Under the pieces are notes generated by a model. That model did no database searches. It saw only the letters and a list, made by a program, of their open reading frames with translations, and was not told the origin of the DNA. This document shows, in pieces, positions 35,379 through 44,814 of a DNA stretch of 64,000 nucleotides (position 1 is its first letter; the number at the start of each line of letters is the position of its first letter). Location: positions 806,429 through 870,428 of the forward strand of contig NZ_PQBZ01000034.1 in the NCBI RefSeq assembly GCF_002964665.1, given 5' to 3'. The DNA comes from Pseudoalteromonas sp. T1lg23B. Lineage in GTDB: Bacteria > Pseudomonadota > Gammaproteobacteria > Enterobacterales > Alteromonadaceae. Position numbers and translations under genes: made by a program.

Positions 35379-36361
35379 TCCAATTTATCGATGGGCGGTT
35401 TGGAAATGCGCCTTTTTGGCAATAATGACAAACACGCCTGCTTAAATGGCTGCAAATAAATTGCAGTTAAGGAATCATGCCCCGCATCATATTGACCCAC
35501 ACCAATATTAATATTCGGTGCCGCCGATGCTTTTATCAAAGAGCCATACATTCTGTCCCAAATGGCCAACGCTGAGCCGAGGTTGCTATCAAAGTGTTGT
35601 GGATTATCGCTATGATGTATTTGATGCTGCGCAGGACTAATAAACCACCCTTCAATGCTATCGCCCCAACTAAAACGGATATGAGAATGGCGTAAATTGG
35701 CACCACAAATATTGAATATAAACACAAAGGCATTAGCACCCAGAATATCGTACATGCTCAGTTCAGTACCAAAAAAGTGATAACCCAGCCCAACCACTAT
35801 TCCCTGAGTCAGCGCCATTCTGCAAGCATAAAGGTAACTCTCTACAGGGTGTGAACGATAAATGGTAAATGGCGTTAACACCTTTGCGGAATGGTGTACT
35901 TTATGAAACTCCCAAAAAAACGGTACTTTATGTAACAATAAATGCAATAGGAAACGTGTTAAATCATCAACGATAAACAACATTAGAGTGAATATTGCGA
36001 TCACTGCCGCCTCAGGCCAAACAAGGTGCAACGCTCTCCCAAAGACCCATTCGAGCAGCTCCGTTGTCGCTATCGCCACTGGCACCATAGTGAGCACAAT
36101 TGGCGCAAAAAGCGCGGCTTTAAGCAGCACATTGCTAACCAACAAACAGTAATCAAGGCGTGCGCTTTTACATAGCCATACTTTTTTAGGGAACAAAAAC
36201 TGTAAAAAGCCACTGACTGATCGCTGTTGTAATTGAGTGGCAAAATACACCGGCACAGCCATAATAACCGCACTCAACAAGTAAGGCAGATAAATACGCT
36301 TATTCGCATCGAGCAAGTAACCCGGCAAAGCAACAAAACTCTGCCACATCTGTTCTAACAT
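35375..36361 (-). CDS. Sterol desaturase/fatty acid hydroxylase family membrane protein
   Basis: A 328-residue protein with about 4-5 membrane segments and the diiron histidine boxes of the fatty acid hydroxylase superfamily: HLLLHKVPFFWEFHKVHHSA (HxxxH and HxxHH, about residues 134-152), then HSHIRFSWG and HQIHHSDNPQHFDSN (about 245-270). Relatives hydroxylate or desaturate lipids using O2; the substrate here is unknown. The ATG has GAGGT upstream. It lies 65 bp beyond the TonB-dependent receptor on the same strand, past a weak hairpin, so partial read-through from the iron operon is possible. Confidence 0.85.
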   Translation of the reverse strand: MLEQMWQSFVALPGYLLDANKRIYLPYLLSAVIMAVPVYFATQLQQRSVSGFLQFLFPKKVWLCKSARLDYCLLVSNVLLKAALFAPIVLTMVPVAIATTELLEWVFGRALHLVWPEAAVIAIFTLMLFIVDDLTRFLLHLLLHKVPFFWEFHKVHHSAKVLTPFTIYRSHPVESYLYACRMALTQGIVVGLGYHFFGTELSMYDILGANAFVFIFNICGANLRHSHIRFSWGDSIEGWFISPAQHQIHHSDNPQHFDSNLGSALAIWDRMYGSLIKASAAPNINIGVGQYDAGHDSLTAIYLQPFKQACLSLLPKRRISKPPIDKLD

Positions 36362-36370
36362 GTTTACCTC

Positions 36371-36397
36371 AAAAAAAGGGCCAACTCTGTGACCCTT
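36371..36397 (-). terminator. Weak terminator after the receptor gene
   Basis: AAGGG/CCCTT with a 12-base loop is followed on the minus strand by a T run, 30 bp after the receptor stop. Confidence 0.5.
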
Positions 36398-36426
36398 AAT
36401 TTATAACTTAATATCAGCGACTAAAA

Positions 36427-38635
36427 TTAAAACTGATATTTGTAGCCTAGTGAGAACTGACGCGGTTTACCCGGTCGCGCACCATAAGGGCGACGACTCA
36501 CCACTTCAGTTTCATCTAGTAGGTTATCTACTTTGGCATACACTCTACCGTAGTCACCAAGCTCATAGCTTGCAGATAAGTCCACGGTAATATTCGAGGG
36601 GACTTTTTTCCCAGCTAATGGAATGTCTACCAAGATACCCTGTTCATCATCTCTCCAACTCACACCCGCCGCTTCTGGCATCGAACTGACGTATTTTACC
36701 GCGACTGAAAGCTGCCAATTCTGCGCTGCTAAGCCAATATTAAACGTTGCTTGATGGTTAGGCAAATAAGGCAATTCGTCGCCCTTTTCAACCCTTCCCC
36801 ATTGCGCAAACTCAGAGTTTAAGGCGTGCTTAAATTCACTTTGTGTGTAGGTATAAACCAACCCGTAGGGGATCTCTAAATTCAGGCTCAATGGATAGCG
36901 TTGTGAGAACTGTGCCTCTAAACCATACACATCAACTTCACCGCCATTGAACTCCTGATCGATTTGTGAATTGATACCACAGTTAGACTGGCTACAGCTT
37001 TCTTTTAGGTTACTGTAATCATTGTAAAAGCTCACTAACTCAAACTGAGTCACACCATCATTAAAGCGACCACCAAATTCGTAATTAACGCTTTTCTCAA
37101 GTTCAACATTGGTCGGTTGTGCAGGTGAAGATGGCACAAATCCTTGATGTACACCGAACAACAGGCCAGATTCTTCTGATAGCTTGTAAAAACCGCTCAC
37201 CCCTGGCAACCAAATACGCGTCGTCTTGTCTTGCCAATCTTGCGCATCCTTGTTGTTTTGGTAGTGCATCTCCATCAGCTCACCACGCACACCCACACCT
37301 AACGTCAAGGCATCAACCGTAATTTGGGTTTTCAACATAAACGGACCAAGCATCGGTAGCCTCTGTATCTAAGGTGGTGAAGACCTTATCTTGACCCGTA
37401 TTCGCTACCTGACCCGATGTCATCGCATAAGTTTGTTCAAAGTGCTTACGTTCTATTTCGTCTTCATGATAGCGCACACCTGCTGAAAGTTTGTGTTGCA
37501 AATCAAACAACTTAAACTTAAACGATGCATCAACCTGCACACCCTGCGAATAGTATTCACGGTCGTTCGTGCCCATCGTCAAAAAGATAGAGTTACGACC
37601 TGCCAACACAGAATCTTGCGCGCCTGAAATAACTGCATATTCATCGGCATACTCTTCAGGGTTAGCTAATATTTGTGACAACGAGCTACTTTTATTCGTT
37701 AAGCCATTGAGCTTTCGCCACGCGCGCTCATAGTCATTGCGATAAACTCGAGTAGTGACGCGAACATCGTCGCCTTCTAAATAATGAGAGAACATCACTT
37801 GCTGGTGCTCAGTATCCATCAATGCATCCTGAGACGCAGCATAACGACGGTAAGGCGTACTAGCGAAATCTGAGTCAGTTAAACCCAGATAGGTTTCATC
37901 TGATTGTTCATCTGAATAAGAAAGCTTTAATCCAAATGTATGGTCAAACTGGCCTACACGCATTTTATAGTTAAACTTGGCGAGTAGATCATTTTTGTTA
38001 AATCCGGTGTTGCCACCGCCATCTAACTCTTTAAAACCATCAGCTTGAAGGTTGACACCTTCGAGCAAGAAGCCGATGTTATTAACCACTGAACCAAAAT
38101 AACCATGCGCCTTTTGATAACCATCACTACCGGCGGCAACATCAATACCACCTTCGGTAAACTCGGGGACTTGACGGGTGATCAAGTTCAACGTACCTGC
38201 AACCGTTTGCGGACCGTATTTAATTGCCGCTGGGCCCTTAAATACTTCAACCGCCGTCATACGAGTAGTAACTGGAAAATAATACGCTGCGGGCGCTGAA
38301 TATGGCGATGGACCAATTAACACCCCATCTTCTAAGATGGTGATCTTTTTACTGCGCTCGGGCGTTACACCACGAAAACCGATGTTAGGGCGTAAGCCAT
38401 AGCCATCTTCTTCACGAATGTTCACACCCGGCACCGATGCTAAGATACGGTGAATATCATCGTACTCATACTTTGCCAGATCCTCTTCGCTAAGCAAAGT
38501 AGCAGAGCCCGCTTCGGTACGAAGCTTGTCATAGTGACTGAGGATCTGAATATGTTCTAATTCACCATCATTATCCGCTGCCAACGCGCTTGGCATCGCA
38601 ATCGCGACTGCCAACGCCAACATAGATTTTTGCAT
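36427..38635 (-). pseudogene. TonB-dependent receptor, FecA-like, interrupted by a one-base shift
   Basis: Corrected length is about 735 residues. It has a signal peptide (MQKSMLALAVAIAMPSALA), a plug domain (about 45-160, with LASVPGVNIREEDGYGLRPN and FRGVTPERSKKITILEDG), and a 22-strand-type barrel ending LGYKYQF with a C-terminal Phe. The first frame (37313-38635) ends after WSVYVENPNYG; the second (36427 to about 37353) resumes with QITVDALTLGVGVRGEL. Removing one C opposite GGG 37326-37328 gives WSVYVENQITVDALTL, matching the family. It resembles FecA-type siderophore receptors. It starts 10 bp after the imelysin gene in a Fur-controlled operon, so iron or a metal chelate is the likely cargo. 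It may be intact in the real genome. Confidence 0.88.
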
Positions 38636-38645
38636 AAAAGGTCCT

Positions 38646-39914
38646 TTAGTCATTGTCACCTGCCGACGTTTTTGGAAGTTCTAGTGCAAGCTTATTGATG
38701 AAGTCATTTTTAAGCTGATCGGTCACCGATTTCACTTGAGTATGCGTATTGGTTACGCCAGCCTCATCGTTAGTCAGTGCGCTTTGCAAGTTACCTTCAA
38801 GCGCGTTTGCCGCGGCTTTTGCATTAGCTATACCTTGCAACATGGTTTGTTTGGTATCCGATGCCTGCTGCTCATCTAAGAAATCATCAAACCCTGCGCT
38901 GTTACTTTCACTGCTGCCACCGAGGAAAAGCTGCTCAAACGCATCAATATTCGCTTTGATATTCTCTATCGAATGCTTGGCATATACCGATTCAACTTCT
39001 TGCGGGCAAGCTTCTAGACCACAACTATTAGCAAATAATCCTAATGGAGTGGCTAACTTGTAATCTTTAAGTTCTTCGGTCATATAAAATAATGCATCGG
39101 AGATTTCGTTGATAGCTTTGGTTTGCGTTGCAAACTTATTGCCCGGCTCTCCCGCATTCTTTAATACCTGACCGTAGCCTTGCTCACCGTTCCATTCATT
39201 CAACAAGGTTTGGGCTGAATGGCTCAAATCACTGGCCACTTCCTCTGCAAATTTACAACGCGCCACCTTACGCGATTGCTCAGCGCGTGCATTCCAGTCA
39301 GTGAGAATATCACCGGCAGCAACCGCACTACAGCTGTAATCTTGGTTGTCGTTAAACAACAAATATTCAAGGGCATCAAGACCTTTGCGTTTATCTGAGC
39401 GATTACGAATATTGTAAGCAACACCGTTTATATTACCCTGCTCATAAAACACCACGTCTTGGTCAACACTGCACGTACTGGCATTGGGCCAAGAATAAAT
39501 GTCGTTACGCAGCGCTTTATCGTTTTCAAGTAATGGCCCAACAATCATCAACTCAGCATGTTGCCAACTGATCATCGTCTCACGCCAAGCATTTTGAGCA
39601 ACTTGTTTCGCTGCATCTAATGCCTGTTTTTCGGCATCATCTTGCATACTCGGATCATAAGCCGCTTCTAGGTCACAATAAGCCTTCACTTGACTTGGTA
39701 ATGACTGCGCTTTGTCTGCAAACGCTTCAAATGTTGGAGTAATAACGTTGTCGGTCAAATTAACCAAAAGTGCTTTTTGGTCAAAACTGATAACAACGTC
39801 GTCGTTATTGTCAGCGAAGTTATCCCCCACCGAACTTGAGGTACTTTCACCACACCCGCTTAACAGTGCCGCGACGGTACTTGCTAATAGTAAAGGTTTT
39901 AATGTTGGTGCCAT
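38646..39914 (-). CDS. Imelysin family (IrpA-like, M75) lipoprotein
   Basis: About 422 residues with a lipoprotein signal (LLASTVAALLSGCGES, Cys 21-22). The imelysin fold is indicated by AYCDLEAAYDP, AWRETMISWQHAELMIVGPL and KGLDALEYLLFNDNQDYSC. The classical GxHxxE motif appears as GLDALE, with His replaced by Asp, so direct metal binding as in EfeO is uncertain. Imelysins are iron-regulated periplasmic or surface proteins. The frame opens at a TTG, but the ATG at 39914 has AGAGG seven bases upstream. It lies between the DUF4856 lipoprotein and the TonB-dependent receptor in one operon, probably for iron uptake. Confidence 0.87.
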   Translation of the reverse strand: MAPTLKPLLLASTVAALLSGCGESTSSSVGDNFADNNDDVVISFDQKALLVNLTDNVITPTFEAFADKAQSLPSQVKAYCDLEAAYDPSMQDDAEKQALDAAKQVAQNAWRETMISWQHAELMIVGPLLENDKALRNDIYSWPNASTCSVDQDVVFYEQGNINGVAYNIRNRSDKRKGLDALEYLLFNDNQDYSCSAVAAGDILTDWNARAEQSRKVARCKFAEEVASDLSHSAQTLLNEWNGEQGYGQVLKNAGEPGNKFATQTKAINEISDALFYMTEELKDYKLATPLGLFANSCGLEACPQEVESVYAKHSIENIKANIDAFEQLFLGGSSESNSAGFDDFLDEQQASDTKQTMLQGIANAKAAANALEGNLQSALTNDEAGVTNTHTQVKSVTDQLKNDFINKLALELPKTSAGDND

Positions 39915-39947
39915 CAATTGCCTCTTTTTATAGATTTTTTATACGAC

Positions 39948-39977
39948 AAAAGGTTAGCTCCTAAAAGCTAACCTTTT
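39948..39977 (-). terminator. Strong intercistronic hairpin between the DUF4856 and imelysin genes
   Basis: The 12-bp perfect stem AAAAGGTTAGCT/AGCTAACCTTTT has a 6-base loop. On the minus strand only four T follow, so it may attenuate rather than stop transcription. It could set a higher level of the first gene or stabilise its mRNA. Confidence 0.65.
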
Positions 39978-40001
39978 TTGAAAGTCTAATTTGTGTGTTA
40001 A

Positions 40002-41747
40002 TTACCAGTTGGCAACAACATCAGCGTCAAAGCCGTACACTTGCTCTAAAATATCACGCGCTTGCTGTAGTTGCGCGATGTATGTTTCCATATCCGCTTC
40101 TGTACCAACTACTGGCTTATTGCCCATTAACTCGTTCATTTGCGCGAACTTGCCAGCATTGGCTGCGCTGTTGAACGGTGACTCTGGGTTGAATTGTAGA
40201 TTAAGTGCAAAACCTTTCATTTCTGACCAGTGCTTAGCCAAAGTCACAAATTTGTCAGCGTCATAAGTACCCGCTTTCATTTCTTCTAAGTCTTGCATTG
40301 TATCGTTGATGTAGTGAACCACAGTGGCAGAGATTGACTTCTCCCATGCTGTTGTAGCAGCAACGGCGTATGCTTTTAGTTCAACTAGCTGTGCGTCTGT
40401 TAACTCAGTGCCCACGTTGTCAGAAATAAGCTTACGACCTGCAAAGAACGCATCAAAGGCTTCTTTGCTGTAGTCAGTAGGAGCTTCAGCATCTTTCGAA
40501 CCCAAGTCACGCTTTGCAGCATTGGTTGAGTTACCGAAATTGTACTCTGAGTTTAAGTCAATTTTACCATCAGCATTGTAGTCGTTATAACCCTGCCAGC
40601 CGTCACGGCCACCTTTACCTGCGATTTCTTCGTCTGTGTAGCTTGCGTAGTTACGCGCTGCACCGAAGTAACCGAAACCTTCGTCCCACTGGTGCTCTAG
40701 GTCGCTATACTTTGCGTCACCTTCAATGATGTTGCTAGTTAACAGGCCTTTGCCTGCTGTTGCGTTGTCTAGGTAATCATCTGCACCTTGTGAGAACGCC
40801 ACGGCACCGTATAGGAATTTTTGTGTTAATTGCTTAAGGTCAACACCATCAGCCGTTACATAAAGCGTTTCGATTTCTTTGCCGTTTGGCGTTGATACTG
40901 AAGGAGTTTGGACGCGCTCAACAAGTTGCGCAAATAATGCATTGATTAGGCCTTCTGGCGTGTTAGTCTCAAGACCTGCCCAACCTTCAAAGTCACCTTC
41001 AGTCCAATTTTTATGTTGACCCTTGGCATCATTACCTGCAATTTTACCGCTTAGGTCTTTGTGGCTACCTGAGATATCAGCAAGCGTTGTTTGTGTAGAA
41101 TCACCGACTACCGTCAGCGTCATGCCTTGAGCAATCGCATCATAGTCAGCATCTGCGATTTTGTAGTATTTATTTAACTGCGCTAATAGCTCGTCCGCTG
41201 TCATTGTTTGCGCGTCAGCGACTAAACCTTCTGCACTGCCGATGTAGTTGTAAAGCTCTTTAATTAACACGTGGCGTGCGATTTGACCTGAGTAAGATAC
41301 GCTTGACTCACCTGATGTGCTGTTCACAAAATCATAGTCTTGCGCATCTTTAACGGCAAAAGTTAACGTTTGCGTAAACGTATTGTTGGCCTTGTCTTTT
41401 ACGGTAACGTCAACTGATACTTCTTGTTCAGCTTCATAGTTCAGTGTCACTGTTGGTTTTAGCGCAATTGAAGCACCATCAATTGTAAAGCGCTCGTCTT
41501 CAGTTGAGAAAGTGAATGTTTCATTTGCATCAGCATCGGTTGCCGCTAACGTACCAATCACTTGACCTGCTACGTTCTCGTTTACGTCACCTTGTGCTGT
41601 TAAGGTAATCGCTGTTGGTGCTTTATTTGTTGGTGTATCGGTGTCTGGATTAGTCGTTGAATCGCCAGAACTTGAACCGCCACATGCAGTTAAACCCAAT
41701 GTTGCAACCAAAATTGAAGTAGCTAAGAGAGACTTTCGTAAAACCAT
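40002..41747 (-). CDS. DUF4856 lipoprotein with cadherin-like N-terminal domain
   Basis: A 581-residue protein with a lipoprotein signal (LVATLGLTACGGSSSGDST, Cys about 22) and a low-complexity linker rich in Thr, Asp and Pro. A cadherin/Ig-like domain (residues about 45-130: AITLTAQGDVNENVAGQVIG, DKANNTFTQTLTFAV) is followed by the DUF4856 domain (about 135-580) beginning YDFVNSTSGESSVSYSGQIA. DUF4856 proteins are repeatedly linked to imelysins and TonB-dependent receptors and are thought to take part in metal uptake at the cell surface; the mechanism is unknown. The ATG at 41747 has GAGGAA upstream. It is the first gene of the operon, directly behind the Fur-like box. Confidence 0.85.
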   Translation of the reverse strand: MVLRKSLLATSILVATLGLTACGGSSSGDSTTNPDTDTPTNKAPTAITLTAQGDVNENVAGQVIGTLAATDADANETFTFSTEDERFTIDGASIALKPTVTLNYEAEQEVSVDVTVKDKANNTFTQTLTFAVKDAQDYDFVNSTSGESSVSYSGQIARHVLIKELYNYIGSAEGLVADAQTMTADELLAQLNKYYKIADADYDAIAQGMTLTVVGDSTQTTLADISGSHKDLSGKIAGNDAKGQHKNWTEGDFEGWAGLETNTPEGLINALFAQLVERVQTPSVSTPNGKEIETLYVTADGVDLKQLTQKFLYGAVAFSQGADDYLDNATAGKGLLTSNIIEGDAKYSDLEHQWDEGFGYFGAARNYASYTDEEIAGKGGRDGWQGYNDYNADGKIDLNSEYNFGNSTNAAKRDLGSKDAEAPTDYSKEAFDAFFAGRKLISDNVGTELTDAQLVELKAYAVAATTAWEKSISATVVHYINDTMQDLEEMKAGTYDADKFVTLAKHWSEMKGFALNLQFNPESPFNSAANAGKFAQMNELMGNKPVVGTEADMETYIAQLQQARDILEQVYGFDADVVANW

Positions 41748-41800
41748 CAATGATTTCCTCAGAAAATTATTAATATTTATATTTCTTGATCTGGGGGTAA

Positions 41801-41837
41801 AGTATACACATATCTAAATGACAATCAATATTATTTG
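41801..41837 (-). promoter_or_regulatory. Fur-like box over the promoter of the DUF4856-imelysin-receptor operon
   Basis: On the minus strand TTGATT (41823-41828), 16 bp and TATACT (41801-41806) form a promoter about 55 bp before the start codon. Bases 41819-41833 (TGACAATCAATATTA) match 11 of 14 positions of the 7-1-7 Fur consensus TGATAATnATTATCA and cover the -35, so iron repression is likely. Confidence 0.6.
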
Positions 41838-42039
41838 CGTTGCCTGCATAAAGATCGGGAAAATCGTCAACAAACTATGACTAAGCTGTAAAATAGTAAC
41901 CACTAACCTCATTATTAACGGCTCAGATAAACACCTGTTTTTATTTAGTTAGTAGCGATTTATACGGCTCTAAACCCATTGTAAAATGTCGGTAACGTCC
42001 ATTGTGTTATCATTTTCAAAAGCAAAACAATATACGTTT

Positions 42040-42933
42040 TCAAAATAGTGTCATGGCACATTGCCATAACGCGCTGACCACAGGGTCTTGTAGTCGCTTC
42101 TGTTTACAAACTAGTCCAATTTCGATGTCTTCTAACATTCCTCGGGTGTCTAAGTATTGCACTTGTTGTTTAAAAGGACTTTGATCCAACACAATCTGTG
42201 GTACACACGCCACACCAAAGCCTAAACTTGCCAAAGCAACCATTGCTTCATGCCCAGATACGTGCGCGTAAACTTTAGGTGTGAGCTTTTGCTGCGTACA
42301 AAAGCCATCAACACGCTCTTTCAGCACACCATGTTCAGGCATAATAAAAGGTAGGTTTGCCCATAATGCTGGGCTATTTTGATAGCGATTTAAAACATCG
42401 GTAAGCGGACAATCCATTACTGGTGCAATGATCACCAAAGGTGACTTACCAAGTGGCAAATATGCCAAACCTTGCGGCAACGCAGAAGGTTTAACCGCTA
42501 CCGCTAAATCCTCTTTACCTGTTTGTACATGGTTTATCGAAAACGCGGGATCGCCCGTATTGAGGTTTAGTTCAACCGCTGGGTATTGTTTACGAAACAA
42601 GGCAAATAATTCATAGGTAAAGCTGTAGGTGGCGGTAACAGAGCAATACATACTCAACTCCCCACTTAATGGCCCTTCATTATCTTGACATTCACTTTTA
42701 AACTGCCGCCATTTGGCTAACGTCGCCTGAGCGTATTCTACAAACGCCTTACCGTGAGGCGTTAAAATAACACTGCGGTTATCACGAATAAAAAGTTCGG
42801 TGCCTAACTCTTGTTCCAGTTGTTTGATCTGTCTACTGAGTGTGGGGGCACTCACATGACATAACTCACTGGCCCTTGCGAAATGTAATGTCTCCGCCAA
42901 AGTCAAAAAATAGCGTAGTTGTTTGTGGTCCAC
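42040..42933 (-). CDS. ilvY: LysR-family activator of ilvC
   Basis: About 297 residues. The N-terminal winged helix-turn-helix spans LRYFLTLAETLHFARASELC through APTLSRQIKQLEQELGTELF, with the periplasmic-binding-like effector domain behind. It is divergent from ilvC across 124 bp, the classical IlvY arrangement, in which IlvY bound to acetolactate or acetohydroxybutyrate turns on ilvC. Two GTG starts are possible. The one at 42933 has AGGTGG five bases upstream, whereas the one at 42942 has its purines too close, so 42933 is chosen. Confidence 0.92.
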   Translation of the reverse strand: MDHKQLRYFLTLAETLHFARASELCHVSAPTLSRQIKQLEQELGTELFIRDNRSVILTPHGKAFVEYAQATLAKWRQFKSECQDNEGPLSGELSMYCSVTATYSFTYELFALFRKQYPAVELNLNTGDPAFSINHVQTGKEDLAVAVKPSALPQGLAYLPLGKSPLVIIAPVMDCPLTDVLNRYQNSPALWANLPFIMPEHGVLKERVDGFCTQQKLTPKVYAHVSGHEAMVALASLGFGVACVPQIVLDQSPFKQQVQYLDTRGMLEDIEIGLVCKQKRLQDPVVSALWQCAMTLF

Positions 42934-43057
42934 ATCGCCCACCTTTCATTAAATGAAATATAATAATTCAAATATATCATTTTACGTAATTAATAACAGG
43001 GCTTATGCTCAAGCTATCATTATTTCTAACAACAAATGATTTTATAAAGGTAATATC
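42934..43057. promoter_or_regulatory. Divergent ilvY-ilvC control region
   Basis: A 124-bp AT-rich gap with partially symmetric TTTACGTAATTAA near 42981. IlvY operators are expected here by analogy with E. coli, but I cannot delimit them. Confidence 0.4.
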
Positions 43058-44530
43058 ATGGCGAACTATTTCAATACGTTACCCCTAAGAGAGCAACTTG
43101 CTCAATTAGCACAGTGCGAATTTATGGACCCTAGAGAATTTGATGACGGGGTAAAAGTATTAGAAGGCAAGAAACTGGTCATTGTTGGCTGTGGTGCACA
43201 AGGCTTAAACCAAGGGTTAAACCTGCGTGATTCAGGCTTGGATGTAAGCTACGCATTACGTGAGTCAGCCATCAAAGAAAAGCGTCAGTCATTTATCAAT
43301 GCATCTGAAAATGGCTTTACCGTAGGCACCTACGAAGAACTTATCCCAAGTGCAGACCTTGTGCTTAACCTAACGCCTGATAAACAACATACCTCGGTGG
43401 TAACAGCAGTCATGCCACTGATGAAACAAGGCGCGACACTTGCCTATTCGCACGGTTTTAATATCGTTGAAGAAGGTATGCAGGTACGTGAAGACATCAC
43501 TGTAATCATGGTTGCACCTAAGTGTCCAGGTACTGAGGTACGTGAAGAGTACAAACGTGGTTTTGGTGTACCAACCCTTATCGCTGTTCACCCAGAGAAC
43601 GACCCAGAAGGAAAAGGTTTAGCTCAAGCGAAAGCATACGCAGCGGGTACCGGTGGCCACAAAGCAGGTGTATTACACTCTTCATTTATTGCCGAAGTAA
43701 AATCGGATCTAATGGGTGAGCAAACAATCCTATGCGGTATGTTACAAACCGGTTCACTACTTTGTTTTGATAAAATGGTCGAGCAAGGTATCGATGCTAG
43801 CTATGCTTCAAAACTCATCCAGTATGGCTGGGAAGTGATCACAGAAGCCCTAAAACACGGCGGTATCACTAATATGATGGACCGTTTATCAAACCCAGCA
43901 AAACTAAAAGCATTTGAGTTAAGTGAAGAACTAAAGCAAATAATGCGTCCTCTGTACAACAAACATATGGACGACATTATCAGCGGAGAATTCTCAAAAG
44001 GCATGATGGCAGATTGGGCAGAAGACGACGCCAAACTACTTTCATGGCGCGAAGAAACCGCTAACACCGCTTTTGAAAAGCAACAAAATACTGATGAAGA
44101 AATTAGCGAACAAGCGTTCTTCGACAAGGGTATTTTAATGGTGGCAATGGTAAAAGCAGGCGTTGAGTTGGCATTTGAAACCATGACCGCTGCGGGCATC
44201 ATTGATGAGTCGGCGTATTATGAGTCATTACATGAAACGCCATTGATAGCTAACACCATTGCTCGTAAGAAGTTGTTTGAAATGAATAGAACGATTTCTG
44301 ATACAGCTGAGTATGGCTGTTATCTGTACAACCATGCGTGTTTGCCGCTACTTAAACCATTTATGAGCAAAATCAATACCGATGTGATTGGTCAAGGTCT
44401 AAGCGACAACAGCAACTATGTTGACAACCAGGCGTTGATAAAAGTGAATCATGCTATTCGCACTCACCCTGTTGAGGTAATTGGTGAAACATTGCGTGGT
44501 TACATGTCGGCGATGAAAAAAATCGTTTAA
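43058..44530 (+). CDS. ilvC: Ketol-acid reductoisomerase, class II (long form)
   Basis: A 490-residue enzyme of valine, leucine and isoleucine synthesis, converting acetohydroxy acids to dihydroxy acids with NADPH and Mg2+. The Rossmann motif is [20 protein letters not shown] (about 47-66). The C-terminal knotted domain is doubled as in E. coli IlvC (491 residues), with metal ligands expected in [12 protein letters not shown] (about 217) and EVITEAL. It starts [20 protein letters not shown] like the enterobacterial protein, has AAAGG upstream and ends before a strong terminator. Confidence 0.97.
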   Translation: MANYFNTLPLREQLAQLAQCEFMDPREFDDGVKVLEGKKLVIVGCGAQGLNQGLNLRDSGLDVSYALRESAIKEKRQSFINASENGFTVGTYEELIPSADLVLNLTPDKQHTSVVTAVMPLMKQGATLAYSHGFNIVEEGMQVREDITVIMVAPKCPGTEVREEYKRGFGVPTLIAVHPENDPEGKGLAQAKAYAAGTGGHKAGVLHSSFIAEVKSDLMGEQTILCGMLQTGSLLCFDKMVEQGIDASYASKLIQYGWEVITEALKHGGITNMMDRLSNPAKLKAFELSEELKQIMRPLYNKHMDDIISGEFSKGMMADWAEDDAKLLSWREETANTAFEKQQNTDEEISEQAFFDKGILMVAMVKAGVELAFETMTAAGIIDESAYYESLHETPLIANTIARKKLFEMNRTISDTAEYGCYLYNHACLPLLKPFMSKINTDVIGQGLSDNSNYVDNQALIKVNHAIRTHPVEVIGETLRGYMSAMKKIV

Positions 44531-44594
44531 CCCTCTCCCTAGGCAAGTTACTGAGCAACCTTGCCAGTTTTTAACAGTTCGCTTGTTAGAAACC

Positions 44595-44625
44595 AAAGCC
44601 CATCAGCCTATGCGATGGGCTTTTT
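44595..44625 (+). terminator. Terminator after ilvC
   Basis: AAAGCCCATC/GATGGGCTTT with a 9-base loop is followed by five T. Confidence 0.9.
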
Positions 44626-44814
44626 CTATTTTAGTTCCAAATATGTAGGTTAATCGGTATAAATCAGCAATTAGAGTTATATAACTAATTTATAGGTTTA
44701 TATAATAAAACCTGTGTTTACAACCACATCGGAAACTTTGATGACAGAAATAATATGCCCAAATAATCGGTTATGCTAGAATATTTAATTCAGTTCGGTA
44801 AAAAGTGTAATTAA

